The position numbers and the translations under genes were made by a program. Under the pieces are notes generated by a model. It saw nothing but the letters and a program-made list of their open reading frames with translations, was not told where the DNA came from and ran no database searches. A stretch of DNA of 64,000 bases from Siphonodentalium dalli (lineage: Eukaryota; Mollusca; Scaphopoda; Gadilida; Siphonodentaliidae), in assembly GCA_032622095.1 (NCBI GenBank), contig CP136067.1:77774705-77838704 (forward strand), given 5' to 3'. Each line of letters opens with the position of its first letter. Positions within the stretch are counted from its first letter, which is position 1. Shown piece after piece: positions 45,335-57,104 of this stretch.

Positions 45335-45880
45335 GACTATAGTAATGACCCTTGTTCGTACGTCCGCACGTGCGTCCGGAACTTTATCCGATTCTGTATT
45401 CTGTCATTTTCTGATGAATTATTTTTTTAAACTTGGCAAAGATATCGACCATGCAGGATGGGAACCTGCGATTTTGAGTTCGGTCGGACTCATTTTGGTG
45501 AAGTTATTGCCCTTTTTCGACATAAAATCGTACATTCTGGGACGCATCTTTGATCCGAGCCTGTATTTCCGTCATTTTCCAGTAATTATGTTTTAAACTT
45601 GACGCAGATTTCAACAAGCGTGGGTACCGACGCACCTGCGATTTTGAGTTCAGTCGGAGTCATTTTGGCAGAGTTATTGCCATTTTTTCGACATAATCGT
45701 ACATCTTGGGACGCATCTATTGTCAGAGCCTGTATTCCGTAATTTTCCAGTCAAATTGTTTAAAAATTCCCATAGATGTAAATATGCATAGGAACCTGCG
45801 CACTTGCGATTTTCAGTTCAGTCATTCTGGCGGAGTTATTGCCAGTTTTCGACATGTTTTATGTTTTTTATTTTAGAGTT
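45335..45880. repeat. Degenerate tandem repeat of about 170 bp, three units
   Basis: Each unit contains cctgcgattttgagtt, gtcattttggcagagttatt and gacataatcgtacat. The anchors lie near 45466, 45636 and 45803. A 128-codon plus frame crosses it, but the units are in different frames, so it is not treated as a gene. Confidence 0.7.
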
Positions 45881-46685
45881 ATTGACCCTTGCTCGACACA
45901 TTGAAGATGTGCTTCATTTTGAGTGAATATGCACTTTGTATCATATTGGTGTAATCCATTCTTCTTCAGTTTGTAGTATACGGATCTGAAACCCATAAAT
46001 CCTTCAATGGGGACATTATGGTCAGTTTATTGAAATTCAGCAGTGACAACAATCAGCATCTGATGCTTTTGCAACCACATGGTTTTGAAAATGGTGTTTA
46101 ATAGGGAATTATGTACATAACACTGGTGCAAGTTTGTCCTGTATATGTTATTATGTTCCACAATAGCCTGTTTTGTCGTGAGGTTATATTTGTATACAAA
46201 AGACCATGATATCACAGCCTGTTCTCGTGAAATAAACAAACAACGGGCTTATGTTAAGGAGTGAAATAAGCTCATATTGACATTAATAATAATACTATAT
46301 AACCTCAATATATGCTCTATATATGTGGACCTAAAACTCGGTTGTTAAAACAGTCCAATATGGCTTTCCTGGAATTTGCTGGTATACTTCGGTGGTGTTG
46401 AGTTCGGACCATATGTATATAATCTTATATAGGGTTGGTATACACTAGGATTTTTTAGCTCATGTCATGAAACTTTGGCACAAACGAATGCGTGAAGTAT
46501 AAAAATTAACATCATCAACATATTTGTAGACAAATTCATCTATATACTATACTCTCAAACTATTCATTTCTTACGAATCGACCTACAATAATAGTACCAT
46601 TGACGGTAACTGATAATTTCCGCATTCAAATTGTACCACCAGGCACCAGCATGCGATTATTTATATTCTCAGATTGATGACAACT
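45881..46685. other. Intergenic, no recognisable feature
   Basis: AT-rich; no gene seen. Confidence 0.3.
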
Positions 46686-46689
46686 CCAT

Positions 46690-46960
46690 CTGTATCTCGT
46701 GAAAATGCTATTTTCAACATTAAACGGACATGGCTCATTCGAACCTCCAAATTTCTGTGTACGTAATTGGAGCGACGGATACGATGGGTCGATAAATAAA
46801 CGAACTATTGATATACCGGCTTCATGTGATCTGACAAACACTTGCCAAAGTCACAGCCATTTTTCAACTTTTCGTCAGAATTAAGATAAACGCTCTTTAT
46901 TGCTACCATATAAGGAATATATAGAGTACCACGGAGCGCTCTTTTCTGTTCCATGTCGTG
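46690..46960 (-). repeat. aaagagcgtt dispersed element, copy 3 with body (inverted)
   Basis: On the minus strand: attccttatatggtagcaat then aaagagcgtttatctt, and about 120 bases later tttggaggttcgaatgagcc + atgtccg, in the same order as 44078-44300. Confidence 0.55.
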
Positions 46961-47599
46961 CAAATAGATGATTTGTGTTTGGGATCCAAACACCGTATTC
47001 ACATGTGTATTTTTCAGTACTTCGGTGCGTCTTTTTTGGGTTAATAGCGAGTTTGCGATTTCAAACCGGCACGGGTACACGTTTTGTAATCGCAAACTGT
47101 TTTACGGGTAGAATTCATCACATCGACTGGTAATGTAAGGTGAGCCAACTGCAACAAAAATGCTATTATGATATAGATAAATTGCTATTCGCTTTATTGG
47201 CCGATGTTATACTTAGCGTTATGGATTGCTGGAAATTTGTATTTAGATTAGATGTGCACCATGTTAATCAGTTGCTTTCATCGAGGACGAGGCAGTAGTT
47301 GGAAGGGGGTTGTGGTTATCTTTCACTTATCTTGGTAACATTTCAAACAATTGGATTCTACAACTCATAGACAGACCGTGTGTTGACTATAAATCGGTTG
47401 GAATTGTTAGACTTAGAAAATAGATTATGATAGCACAAATATACAATTACGTTATAGTTATATTGTCCAACCAATATTTGGTGTAAAATGTATTATTTTA
47501 GACCCAGGATCTAACAATGTACTACGCGTACTTTCAGTCAGATATAAGACCGAATTTGTCCCTCATTTTAGTTGGGGAATATTAAGTCATATTAAAGAT

Positions 47600-47905
47600 G
47601 CATAATCCGAATTAACGCTCCCAAGTTACAATTTCTTTGACTTCGGATGGGGGGGGGGTAAAAATATTTGATTCGAATCGAGGAACCCACTCAGAGTGAT
47701 CAGTTATCGATTTTTGAAGTTTGTTATTTCTTGGAATGTGTAATTGTTTGTGGCCCAGAAAAGAGTCATTAAACCGACGGTCTCGGACAAATTTGACGAA
47801 GGTGGATAACTCTAAAATCAAGTGGTAATACGGCCAAATTTCGTGATAATACGGCCATATTTCGTTGAACAACATGTTGATAAATAACACGTTTTGGGAA
47901 ATTAA
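47600..47905. repeat. Copy of the 20383-20783 MITE
   Basis: taatccgaattaacgctccc, atttgattcgaatcgaggaa and gttgataaataacacgtttt match 20390-20640 in the same order; a g-tract interrupts it. Confidence 0.65.
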
Positions 47906-48189
47906 TACAAGGAATCCCGGGTTTGGGAAATGAAAACTGAACGAAAGGTCGTCAGACCCACTATTTTTTATATGTGGGTATGTAGTTTACTCCAGACTGA
48001 AATGCGCCATGTCCGTTCAGATGGTAACTATATATTAAAATGAGAAATCAGTCCCCACCTACATACGATAAAGTAACTAAACGGTTGTATTCAAATTTGC
48101 AATACATGGATAAATCCACGACATATTGATGCCCGTGTACAATGGGTTGAGACAGGGACGTGACGACAGGGGTGTCTCACTCCCAACTT

Positions 48190-48470
48190 TGGTCAAATGT
48201 TCAACATTGTAAATTTGATATAACTGACCCACAACATTTGTTGTAAATTTCACACCAACAACAGGTTGAAATTGTTCTCGTAGTTTGATTTTTCAACAAT
48301 TTATTAATGGATAATTTGTAGTGTTTAGACCAACATATTTTCCTTTTTTTTTGGTAAACAATTTGGACTGAAATGGCTATCAGAAACTTTTGGAAATTTT
48401 CCAACCTTTGTGTCAGGTCTAGAAATTTCCAACAATTGGAAAGCTTGAAGCCAGTGTGGATTCTAGGATT
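48190..48470 (-). repeat. Unknown repeat, pair member 2 (partner at 40830-41170)
   Basis: The minus strand contains tgttggtctaaacactacaa, gaacaatttcaacctgttg and gatagccatttcag, aligning with the copy beside the Harbinger relic. Confidence 0.5.
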
Positions 48471-49108
48471 GAGCAAATCCCATGATCAAATTAAAAAAAA
48501 TTCTCACACCGTGGTCAGTCAGAAACTGATAATTAATTTAAGAAACAAAAATCGGGGGTGAATTTGCGTGGCGTTAGACCACTGGATATTAAGATATTAG
48601 GATATTTCAGGCCCTGGTCTACACTAGAAATTCGAAGGTGGGCACCCTTCCCAACGCAGAGACCATTTACAGCCACGTCCCTGCAATGGGTCGAGACTGC
48701 GTCTATAGCACCATCTACTCACTCTATTAACACAACCTGTCATTAATGCAGTGAACAAAGTTGTTAGTGAAAAGATCGGCCTTCCGTATTTATCTAAGTG
48801 CTAGAAGCCGCCTCGAGAATTTGAACATAAAACCTGGGTTTAAATGACAACTTTATCCATGATATTTGCCCATAAAATCTTCAATAAATAGGTTAACACA
48901 TAGCTGACTGGAATTTCATTGAATTCATGAACCTCTGAGTGAGAAAATCGTAGTGAAAGGTTACCGGTCAATGTGACACATCTACCCGTTCCAAATCGTT
49001 ATCTCTTTATTCGCTGCATTACAAGTACCCAAGTTATACCGTGACGATGTTCGCCGATTCGCCCGTACCCGTTCCCGTCGGACGGGTATCGCAAACTCGC
49101 TAATGCTC

Positions 49109-51554
49109 GTAGAAAGGTAGTTCAGATATTTATCGACCTATTTCGATACCAAGAACATTTCAGAAGCGAATAATATTATGTGTATTTTGGACCGCAAACC
49201 GCCATGTGGCGTTAAAAGATAACATGCATGATGTAGAAGAATATGCCGTTATCAGCCACGGTCGTGGATACTTTCGACCCAAGCAGCAAATTTGCAAAAC
49301 ATGTATAAATTCTTTGCAAATATGAGTTAAGACATTTAGCGGCTTCTCGGTGAAGGCCGAATCGGTGCAACCGGAAATGATTCTGATTGGATCCGATTAT
49401 ATATGACGTACATGCAGTGCGTGTAATCTCGAGTGCGATATTAACTAATAATTTAACGTTGAACTCGCAGTTACTGGAAATAAAGTCCCCAAAATCAGGT
49501 TTCAATCGAATTTCTAAATGGTATGAATAAGAGGGAAGCGAAAGTAGTGAAGAATATATTTTTTAGAAAAACGTTCGTAAACGTCTCATTTATCGAGATT
49601 TACCAGGAGTTGGACAAAAGTTCCGGACACGTAGGCGGGGGTGGGACGGTCAAATTCACAATCATAGATCAGTTTTTCCGCAAGCTGAAGTATATACTAC
49701 ATATACTACTTATATATAGAATGCATATAATTCATCAATGTTCCAGCTTATTAACCGAAAACAATTTAGCACCTGCTGCTAATCTTAAAATTTGTTTTTG
49801 CAAAAATTTTAAACAATAAACTAGGTTTGCATCATATCACATTATGCTAATCGAAATGAAAACTGAAAACTAAAAGATCTTGCCTGCCATTGCCTGACAT
49901 ATGGATAAGAGACTCGTGTATTCAATTATATCAACGTCTTTGTTGTTCTACCGCATCTTAACTTATGATGTTCCTCACCATGCACAGAAGGAGGTCGCAA
50001 AATGGAACTCAAATTCATATTAAAGGCTGTATCCATATGTAAATGCATATTAGCCAACCGTTACATTTCATTATATTGTACCAAAGAATGTATTTTGTGC
50101 GACATGACGATTCGGTAAGAAAATTAAGAACACTGTGACCTCAGTATATTTCTGGATTTTCCGTGTTTATAGCTTTAGGTTCGCAGCAGGACCAGTAGTA
50201 CAAGAAAGGTGGGCCTTTAAAGTATCGAACAAGTTGATAAACATGAAACGCATAACACATAAACAAAATTGATTTTAAAAATAAACACTTCGTTGATTGT
50301 GTCTCAAACTGTAACATAGCATTGCACAGTATCAATAACGATAACAATTGTAATACATTGAAGGGTTGTGTTATCGTGTAGATATACGTTACAAATCTTC
50401 GAAAAAGCGGGTGGTCTCAGAAATGACACCGGAACAAATGTAGGTCAAAATGAAAAAGCGCATAGTATACGTGTCCGGAACCTTTTTCCGCCTCTTGGAT
50501 CTATCGGAATTTTGCATCTGTATAAATGTAAATTCTCCTTGTATATTATAAAACTGTTTTAAGTCAGGGTTAATGGACTCGGGCGAGGTCGCACCCTGAC
50601 ATAACCGGACGATACTAACAGTTCTGTGTACGTTATGATTTCGATATCATCCGTCTACTGTTTTAGCGATGTAAGATACATAACTCTATCTTGTATTTCG
50701 CTTACAGTGTGCACGTTTACGACCAGGTTATCTTAAACCAATCCACAGGATCTGATCAGAATTTGGGCGAAATCGAACGTATAAGAGAAATATTAACAAT
50801 TATACTGAGAACATTATTAATAGTGTTGTGCCATTCTAACACAAAATCATCGGACATGGCACGATTCGATATAAATATAAACACTGAGACTCAAAACGCT
50901 TTTAATATATGCCTTTAGCGTCATTTTAAAGGACGGCTATCATTCCTGCCTTGATGGATGATAGGCAGTGGAAAATTCCACTATGGAACGTTCCAAAATG
51001 TATAAACATAGAACGTCCTTGAAAGTTCAGTATGATGATATTACATTCAAATACCAATTTCAGCATTGTTTTTGTCTGGAAGTCGGGTTTTGTTTGTTGC
51101 TTTTTTATCATGGAAAATGAACTAACAAGGGAGGTTCACATAATAAATATATTTCACCTCATGGTATCACTTATTTCAATATGATTACAATACTATTTTT
51201 AAAAGGATATGTGATAAATGTATGGCAAATTGTGGATATCTCTAGCAAAAATATCACCTTGATTCAGCGTACTTTATAAAGGACGCTAGGCATGGCTGGG
51301 ACCCTGAAGATTTCCATTCCCGGTCCTGTATAAAGGACACCGGGCATATGCGTGGTTTGTCGAACCGTGCTTGACATGTCCATCTTTATTACACGCTTAA
51401 TCCCAGCAATTACTTTATTTTTAAAACTTTATCCTTATGCGCTAGAACTTGAACAATATCAACTAACCCATTAGCATACTCTTGTCGTTATGTGCATATA
51501 TATAATGTATATGTCCTGGAATTTGTTTTCACTGTTTTAACTTTCCACAAATGT
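49109..51554. other. Intergenic, no recognised gene
   Basis: Several 60-98 codon frames occur but none has motifs or splice support. No clear repeat boundaries. Confidence 0.3.
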
Positions 51555-51620
51555 GAGACGAACGCTCTTTGTTAATACAATATCAGGAATAGATTAACTA
51601 TAAACGCTCTTCAAATTTTG
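51555..51620 (-). repeat. aaagagcgtt short dispersed element, copy 4 (inverted)
   Basis: On the minus strand: gagcgtttatagttaatcta, ttcctgatattgtattaa, caaagagcgttcg. It ends about 35 bp before the piggyBac-like fragment. Confidence 0.55.
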
Positions 51621-51654
51621 ATATACATTTCTGCATTCTTTTTTTTCACTCCAG

Positions 51655-51787
51655 GAGATATACGGTCCGCGATGTGCTTGGAATGACAGAACAAGGCGAC
51701 TTTTGTGAGGCCACAGTCTACACCACTCCCCCGGGTGGCGACCGTTCAGATGAAGATAGTGGTGACGAGGAAGGCGGAGGATATTAG
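51655..51787 (+). CDS. Possible piggyBac-like N-terminal exon or fragment
   Basis: A strong acceptor (tctttttttcactccag, ending at 51654) precedes a frame reading YTVRDVLGMTEQGDFCEATV then YTTPPGGDRSDEDSGDEEGG and a TAG at 51785-51787. N-termini of piggyBac-type transposases and PGBD proteins typically run from a helix, through a PP-x(n) segment, into an acidic SDEDSGDE stretch, as here. There is no DDE domain downstream, so this is a fragment, a first coding exon whose partner lies outside recognisable sequence, or a chance acidic frame. The TTAA MITEs in the window would be natural dependants of such an element. Confidence 0.4.
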
Positions 51788-51944
51788 TGCAATGGTGATG
51801 GGGATGATGGTGATACTTATTTTGTTATTTGTTTTCTTCATATAAGGTGTAGTTTAATCATGTTATTTACTAATTCTCATGTTACACATATTGTGTTTGA
51901 GTTATAACCATTACATTAAAAATAACTGGTTGACAATCTAGCTA

Positions 51945-52175
51945 AGTCAGCATTGTACGCTAAAGAAAAAAAAAGTCAATATGACTAAGTTACGTTAGTC
52001 AAACGTTTGTCCACATGATGACTAACTTATTTTAGTCAAAATGGCTAAGGTAGAAAATTATTCACAATGACTAGAATTGTGTTAGTCACAACGACTAATA
52101 AACGGTTAGTCAAAACGAATAATTGGGCCATTAGATCCAGTCATTTTGACTATATTTCTTAGTCACTAGGAAGTG
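51945..52175. repeat. Cluster of TTAGTCA / TGACTAA motifs
   Basis: About ten gtca..gactaa or ttagtca occurrences in both orientations within 230 bp, separated by variable 5-20 bp spacers. Not a regular tandem array. Confidence 0.6.
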
Positions 52176-52311
52176 AAAATGTTATTTGTGGAAATTTTAT
52201 GCACACAATTCTGATACTCAGCCAGATGCTATATTATCCAGAATCAAACACCGAATTGGAGATAGAACAAGCATCATTTCCATAAAACACAGATTCCAAC
52301 AATGGTCTGTT

Positions 52312-52485
52312 GAGAAGTATATCAATATACTGTGGTATAAGTCTGTTTAACTGGCTGATATTTTCGATAGAAGTATATCAATACATTGTGGTATAAGTAT
52401 GTTTAACTGGATGGTTTTTTCCGATAGAAGTATATCAATATATTGTGGTATAAGTCTGTTTAACTGGATGAATTTTCCGATATGT
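52312..52485. repeat. 57-bp tandem repeat, three units
   Basis: Units begin gaagtatatcaata at 52314, 52370 and 52427 and include tgtggtataagt and gtttaactgg. Confidence 0.85.
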
Positions 52486-53010
52486 ATGTGATGTCTATGA
52501 AATCTACTGCTTTCTGGATATATAACTGCCTCGTGGTTGTAACTTAAAATGCGGCATATATATTGCAGGTGCGCTAGAGTTCAGCACCTTAACGTAACTT
52601 TTTTTTATTCTGTATTCATATTACATCATTGAATAATACAATACAACAATTTGCGGATTGCATGCGTATATTTTAAGCGAGGGTCAAGTTGGATTAACAC
52701 ATTACAGAGATTTAACGTTGACAGACCAGATGTGATTTCATGCTGCATGATCCTGCGTTATCTAATTAAAATTTACCATGCATGTGCCCAGCGTCCGAAA
52801 ATTTGGGAAAGGGTCCGTTACTTTGCCGACCAATATTGATTTTGCCCTTTACTAATCCGAAACTATCTAACATCATAAAATAGATAAGAAAAAAATCGGC
52901 TAAAAAATGGGTACAAAGAATACACGACTTTCAATTGCATTGAATTGAACCGTCTTTCCTGTCTAACGTTGCTATAATATATACGACAGTAAAAACACTC
53001 TGCATATATA
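52486..53010. other. Intergenic, no recognisable feature
   Basis: No gene seen. Confidence 0.3.
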
Positions 53011-53159
53011 GAGGATCTCACATGAGTTCCTATTTTATACGGAATTTATCAACCGAGTTCACTAAATTCGATTTGAGCCGAGGTTTACCGAGGCTCAAAT
53101 AGAATTTAGAGGACGAGGTTGATAAATTACGTATAAAATAGGACTAGTGTGAGATACCT
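53011..53159. repeat. 149-bp palindromic element
   Basis: gaggatctcacatgagttcc + tattttatac pairs with gtataaaataggactagtgt + gagata, and inner blocks cgatttgagccgagg and accgaggctcaaat also pair. Similar gaggatctc ends occur at 63712, suggesting a family. Confidence 0.8.
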
Positions 53160-53942
53160 TTTATCACATGATCAAATAAACCCGAAGCAACGCGAAATAT
53201 TCATCGAAAACAACAATCATACACTACAGCGATCGCAAGTTATCTGAAGAACGCCGTGACGTCATCGCACGCGCTGATATTAAACGTGTCTATTACCGAT
53301 AATTATGAAACTGCTTTTATGGCCAAATTATGTGATAAATATGTATATGTGTGTGTGATCATTTAACCAGTAGAAACACGGCACAACAACAGTTACTACA
53401 CGTATAAGCTTATTCATGGCACATAACACCACCATGCAGTCTTATATACAGTAGGATTATTGCTGTATTCGCGAACGCAATTTTGGCGAGGTTTCGAGCG
53501 TTATACCACGGTGTGCTTTAGTTCTGCATTAATGTGACCCACGATGCTCATACGTGTACCTCGAATTATAAACCAATATATTCCGGGACAAAATTAGCTT
53601 GATACACATATTTAAATATACGGACTATATATGACTCGCAAAACATGCGTTGGATTGATAGAGGTCATGGCCTCTGAAAGATAACAAAGATTTTGTTCTC
53701 CAATATGAAACTATAAAGAGCATTCGTTATTAGAATTATCCTGATATGATAAAATAATAACCGTCTTTTATAAAAAAAATCCTGAAGATTGCTACGATAC
53801 GTCATGTTCGTGTAAATCATATGTCGATAGCATAGTACCAGGGCATACATATTTCATGTACTAATCGACTTATGTTGTCCTTGGAACGTGAGAAACAATC
53901 AGAGGTATGTGACAGAACGTTGCCCCAGCCGATGTTGCTTTG
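53160..53942. other. Intergenic; aaagagc-type motif near 53710
   Basis: 53705-53770 holds aaagagcattcgttattaga and atcctgatatg, a weak copy of the dispersed short element. No gene seen. Confidence 0.35.
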
Positions 53943-54398
53943 AGGTTACACTGGTGTAAATAAGGTTCCGAGTGACATCTAGCGGATGCGGGAGGAATAT
54001 ATAGGAGAGAATAAAATAGACACTGGACCCTGATTGGTCAATAGCCTTGTGTGCTTTTTACATAAAAAAAATCATCACACCTCTTCCCTGTGATTTCCCA
54101 TATGTAAAATAACCATTGGCACAAGAATTAACCATTTGTAGTGAAGTTTGAATTTTTTGGTGTGGTCTAAAATATGACTGTATTGTTTTATGCGGTTCTG
54201 ACACTATAGTTACGAAAACATAAGATTTAAAGGCGAATTCCCTGCTAGACAGACATGATTTTTTTGTGTAAAAAGTTTCCCAAAATGTCAATTTTTCAGA
54301 TTTAAAGAAAATTTTGGACCCAACATTTATATTGCCAACACTATACGCTAAAACGTTAGCACTGAGGCCTATGGAAAACATTTACACCAGTGTAACCT
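53943..54398. mobile_element. 456-bp TIR element (unit 1); repeated at 55299 and 56655
   Basis: Ends aggttacactggtgtaaat and atttacaccagtgtaacct are perfect inverted repeats and extend by ctttagg/cctaaag in the inner copies. The third copy lacks the right end. No transposase; probably a MITE. Confidence 0.7.
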
Positions 54399-57100
54399 AA
54401 AGGGAAAAAATAGCTTTTTATATTTTTTTATTCCTGGGAGTCACTTTAAAGCATTTAAATGCATTTTACAGAGCCTGGTCTTTCAGTTTAATGCATATCT
54501 CATGTATGGTGTGGCTATTCTTGCTGCTGATGTCTTCTTTCACTTACATCAGCCAAAAAAATAGTAAGATTTTTCATAAAAAATGCCAATTTTTCAAGGT
54601 ATTTTCAAAATGTTTCAAGGTGGTAATAGTCACATGATAATGCAAATGACCCATAACATGAGCATGTCAACGACACATATATCAATTGTTATAAGAACCT
54701 AATCTAACAAGTATTTTGGATTTTATAGCCAGTGATATACAAATATATATCATAAAAGTGTGTCATTTCCACTGGTGGGTATGGTCATTTGAAGGTTAAT
54801 AGCACTAAAACTTGGACACATTTAAGAAAATGCTTCAGCAATTCAAAGAGAGCATATCTTTATTCAACTAATTCAATATACACCCACATCCAGTTATCTT
54901 GGATCACCCTTGAAGACCTGAAAATGTCATATTTTATTCTTCAATGTGCTGATAAAGTCATGCGCTTGATGCTCAGCTGATCAGATCTGGACTCAATGAC
55001 CTCACATCACCAGAAGTTCTCTCATGGAAAGAATCTTGTACAGTCTTCCATAGCTGATCCAAGTTTGCAACACCAGACCCCTAAAACTGAGTGAAAATGG
55101 GGCCTGAACATGACTGGTGGTGGAAAATTGTGCTTTTTGGATGAATAATTTGTTAAAGGGGGTGGGGTTAAATTGTGTGTGATAAATAAAGAACCACAGA
55201 AGTGATATTGTTTTTGAACACATTTTTTCCATTGATGGGCAATTCTGAAGAAATGTAGGGAGTTACAATTATTACGCGAAAAAGCGGGCTATCGCTTTAG
55301 GTTACACTCGTGTAAATAAGGTTCCGAGTGACATCTAGCGGATGCGGGAGGAATATATAGGAGATAATAAAATTGACACTGGGCCCTGATTGGTCAATAG
55401 CCTTGTGTGCGTTTTACATAAAAAAAATCATCACACCTCTTCCCTATGATTTCCCATATGTAAAATAACCATTGGCACAAGAATTAACCATTTGTAGTGA
55501 AGTTTGAATTTTTTGGTGTGGTCTAAAATATGACTGTATTGTTTTATGCGGTTCTGACACTATAGTTACGAAAACATAAGATTTAAAGGCGAATTCCCTG
55601 CTAGACAGACATGATTTTTTTGTGTAAAAAGTTTCCCAAAATGTCAATTTTTCAGATTTAAAGAAAATTTTGGACCCAACATTTATATTGCCAACACTAT
55701 ACGCTAAAACGTTAGCACTGAGGCCTATGGAAAACATTTACACCAGTGTAACCTAAAGGGAAAAAATAGCTTTTTATATTTTTTTATTCCTGGGAGTCAC
55801 TTTAAAGCATTTAAATGCATTTTACAGAGCCTGGTCTTTCAGTTTAATGCATATCTCATGTATGGTGTGGCTATTCTTGCTGCTGATGTCTTCTTTCACT
55901 TACATCAGCCAAAAAAATAGTAAGATTTTTCATAAAAAATGCCAATTTTTCAAGGTATTTTCAAAATGTTTCAAGGTGGTAATAGTCACATGATAATGCA
56001 AATGACCCATAACATGAGCATGTCAACGACACATATATCAATTGTTATAAGAACCTAATCTAACAAGTATTTTGGATTTTATAGCCAGTGATATACAAAT
56101 ATATATCATAAAAGTGTGTCATTTCCACTGGTGGGTATGGTCATTTGAAGGTTAATAGCACTAAAACTTGGACACATTTAAGAAAATGCTTCAGCAATTC
56201 AAAGAGAGCATATCTTTATTCAACTAATTCAATATACACCCACATCCAGTTATCTTGGATCACCCTTGAAGACCTGAAAATGTCATATTTTATTCTTCAA
56301 TGTGCTGATAAAGTCATGCGCTTGATGCTCAGCTGATCAGATCTGGACTCAATGACCTCACATCACCAGAAGTTCTCTCATGGAAAGAATCTTGTACAGT
56401 CTTCCATAGCTGATCCAAGTTTGCAACACCAGACCCCTAAAACTGAGTGAAAATGGGGCCTGAACATGACTGGTGGTGGAAAATTGTGCTTTTTGGATGA
56501 ATAATTTGTTAAAGGGGGTGGGGTTAAATTGTGTGTGATAAATAAAGAACCACAGAAGTGATATTGTTTTTGAACACATTTTTTCCATTGATGGGCAATT
56601 CTGAAGAAATGTAGGGAGTTACAATTATTACGCGAAAAAGCGGGCTATCGCTTTAGGTTACACTCGTGTAAATAAGGTTCCGAGTGACATCTAGCGGATG
56701 CGGGAGGAATATATAGGAGATAATAAAATTGACACTGGGCCCTGATTGGTCAATAGCCTTGTGTGCGTTTTACATAAAAAAAATCATCACACCTCTTCCC
56801 TATGATTTCCCATAGGTAAAATAACCATTGGCACAGGAATTAACCCTTTGTAGTGAAGTTTGAATTTTTTGGTGTGGTCTAAAATATGACTGTATTGTTT
56901 TATGCGGTTCTGACACTAGTTACGAAAACATAAGATTTAAAGGCGAATTCCCTGCTAGACAGACATGATTTTTTTGTGTAAAAAGTTTCCCAAAATGTCA
57001 ATTTTTCAGATTTAAAGAAAATTTTGGACCCAACATTTATATTGCCAACACTATACGCTAAAACGTTACCACTGAGGCCTATGGAAAACATTTACACAAG
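53943..57100. repeat. 1,356-bp tandem array, two units plus a partial third
   Basis: Units start at 53943, 55299 and 56655 with aggttacactggtgtaaata. Units 1 and 2 differ at only a few positions, so the duplication is recent or an assembly duplicate. Each unit is a 456-bp inverted-terminal-repeat element (ending ttacaccagtgtaacct) followed by about 900 bp of spacer. Small frames of 63-107 codons recur in every unit only because the DNA is duplicated. Confidence 0.95.
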
Positions 57101-57104
57101 TGAG

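Larger units (their letters stand above)
47043..49108. mobile_element. Possible 2.07-kb TIR element
   Basis: agcgagtttgcgat at 47043 reappears inverted (atcgcaaactcgct) ending at 49108, with AAT next to both ends as a possible 3-bp target duplication. The interior contains a copy of the 20.4-kb MITE and the repeat at 48190-48470. No transposase is seen. Confidence 0.4.

Noticed and set aside
49212-49505. 97-codon minus-strand frame with mixed composition
   Set aside because: Protein-like at first glance, but no splice sites, start context or family motif.
54058-57091. Recurring 97-107, 76 and 63 codon frames in the 1,356-bp array
   Set aside because: They recur because the DNA is duplicated almost without change, so recurrence is not evidence of selection; none has motifs.
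53943-57100. LTR retrotransposon with 456-bp direct repeats
   Set aside because: The repeats lack TG..CA ends and have internal inverted termini, and no primer-binding site, polypurine tract or pol is visible.
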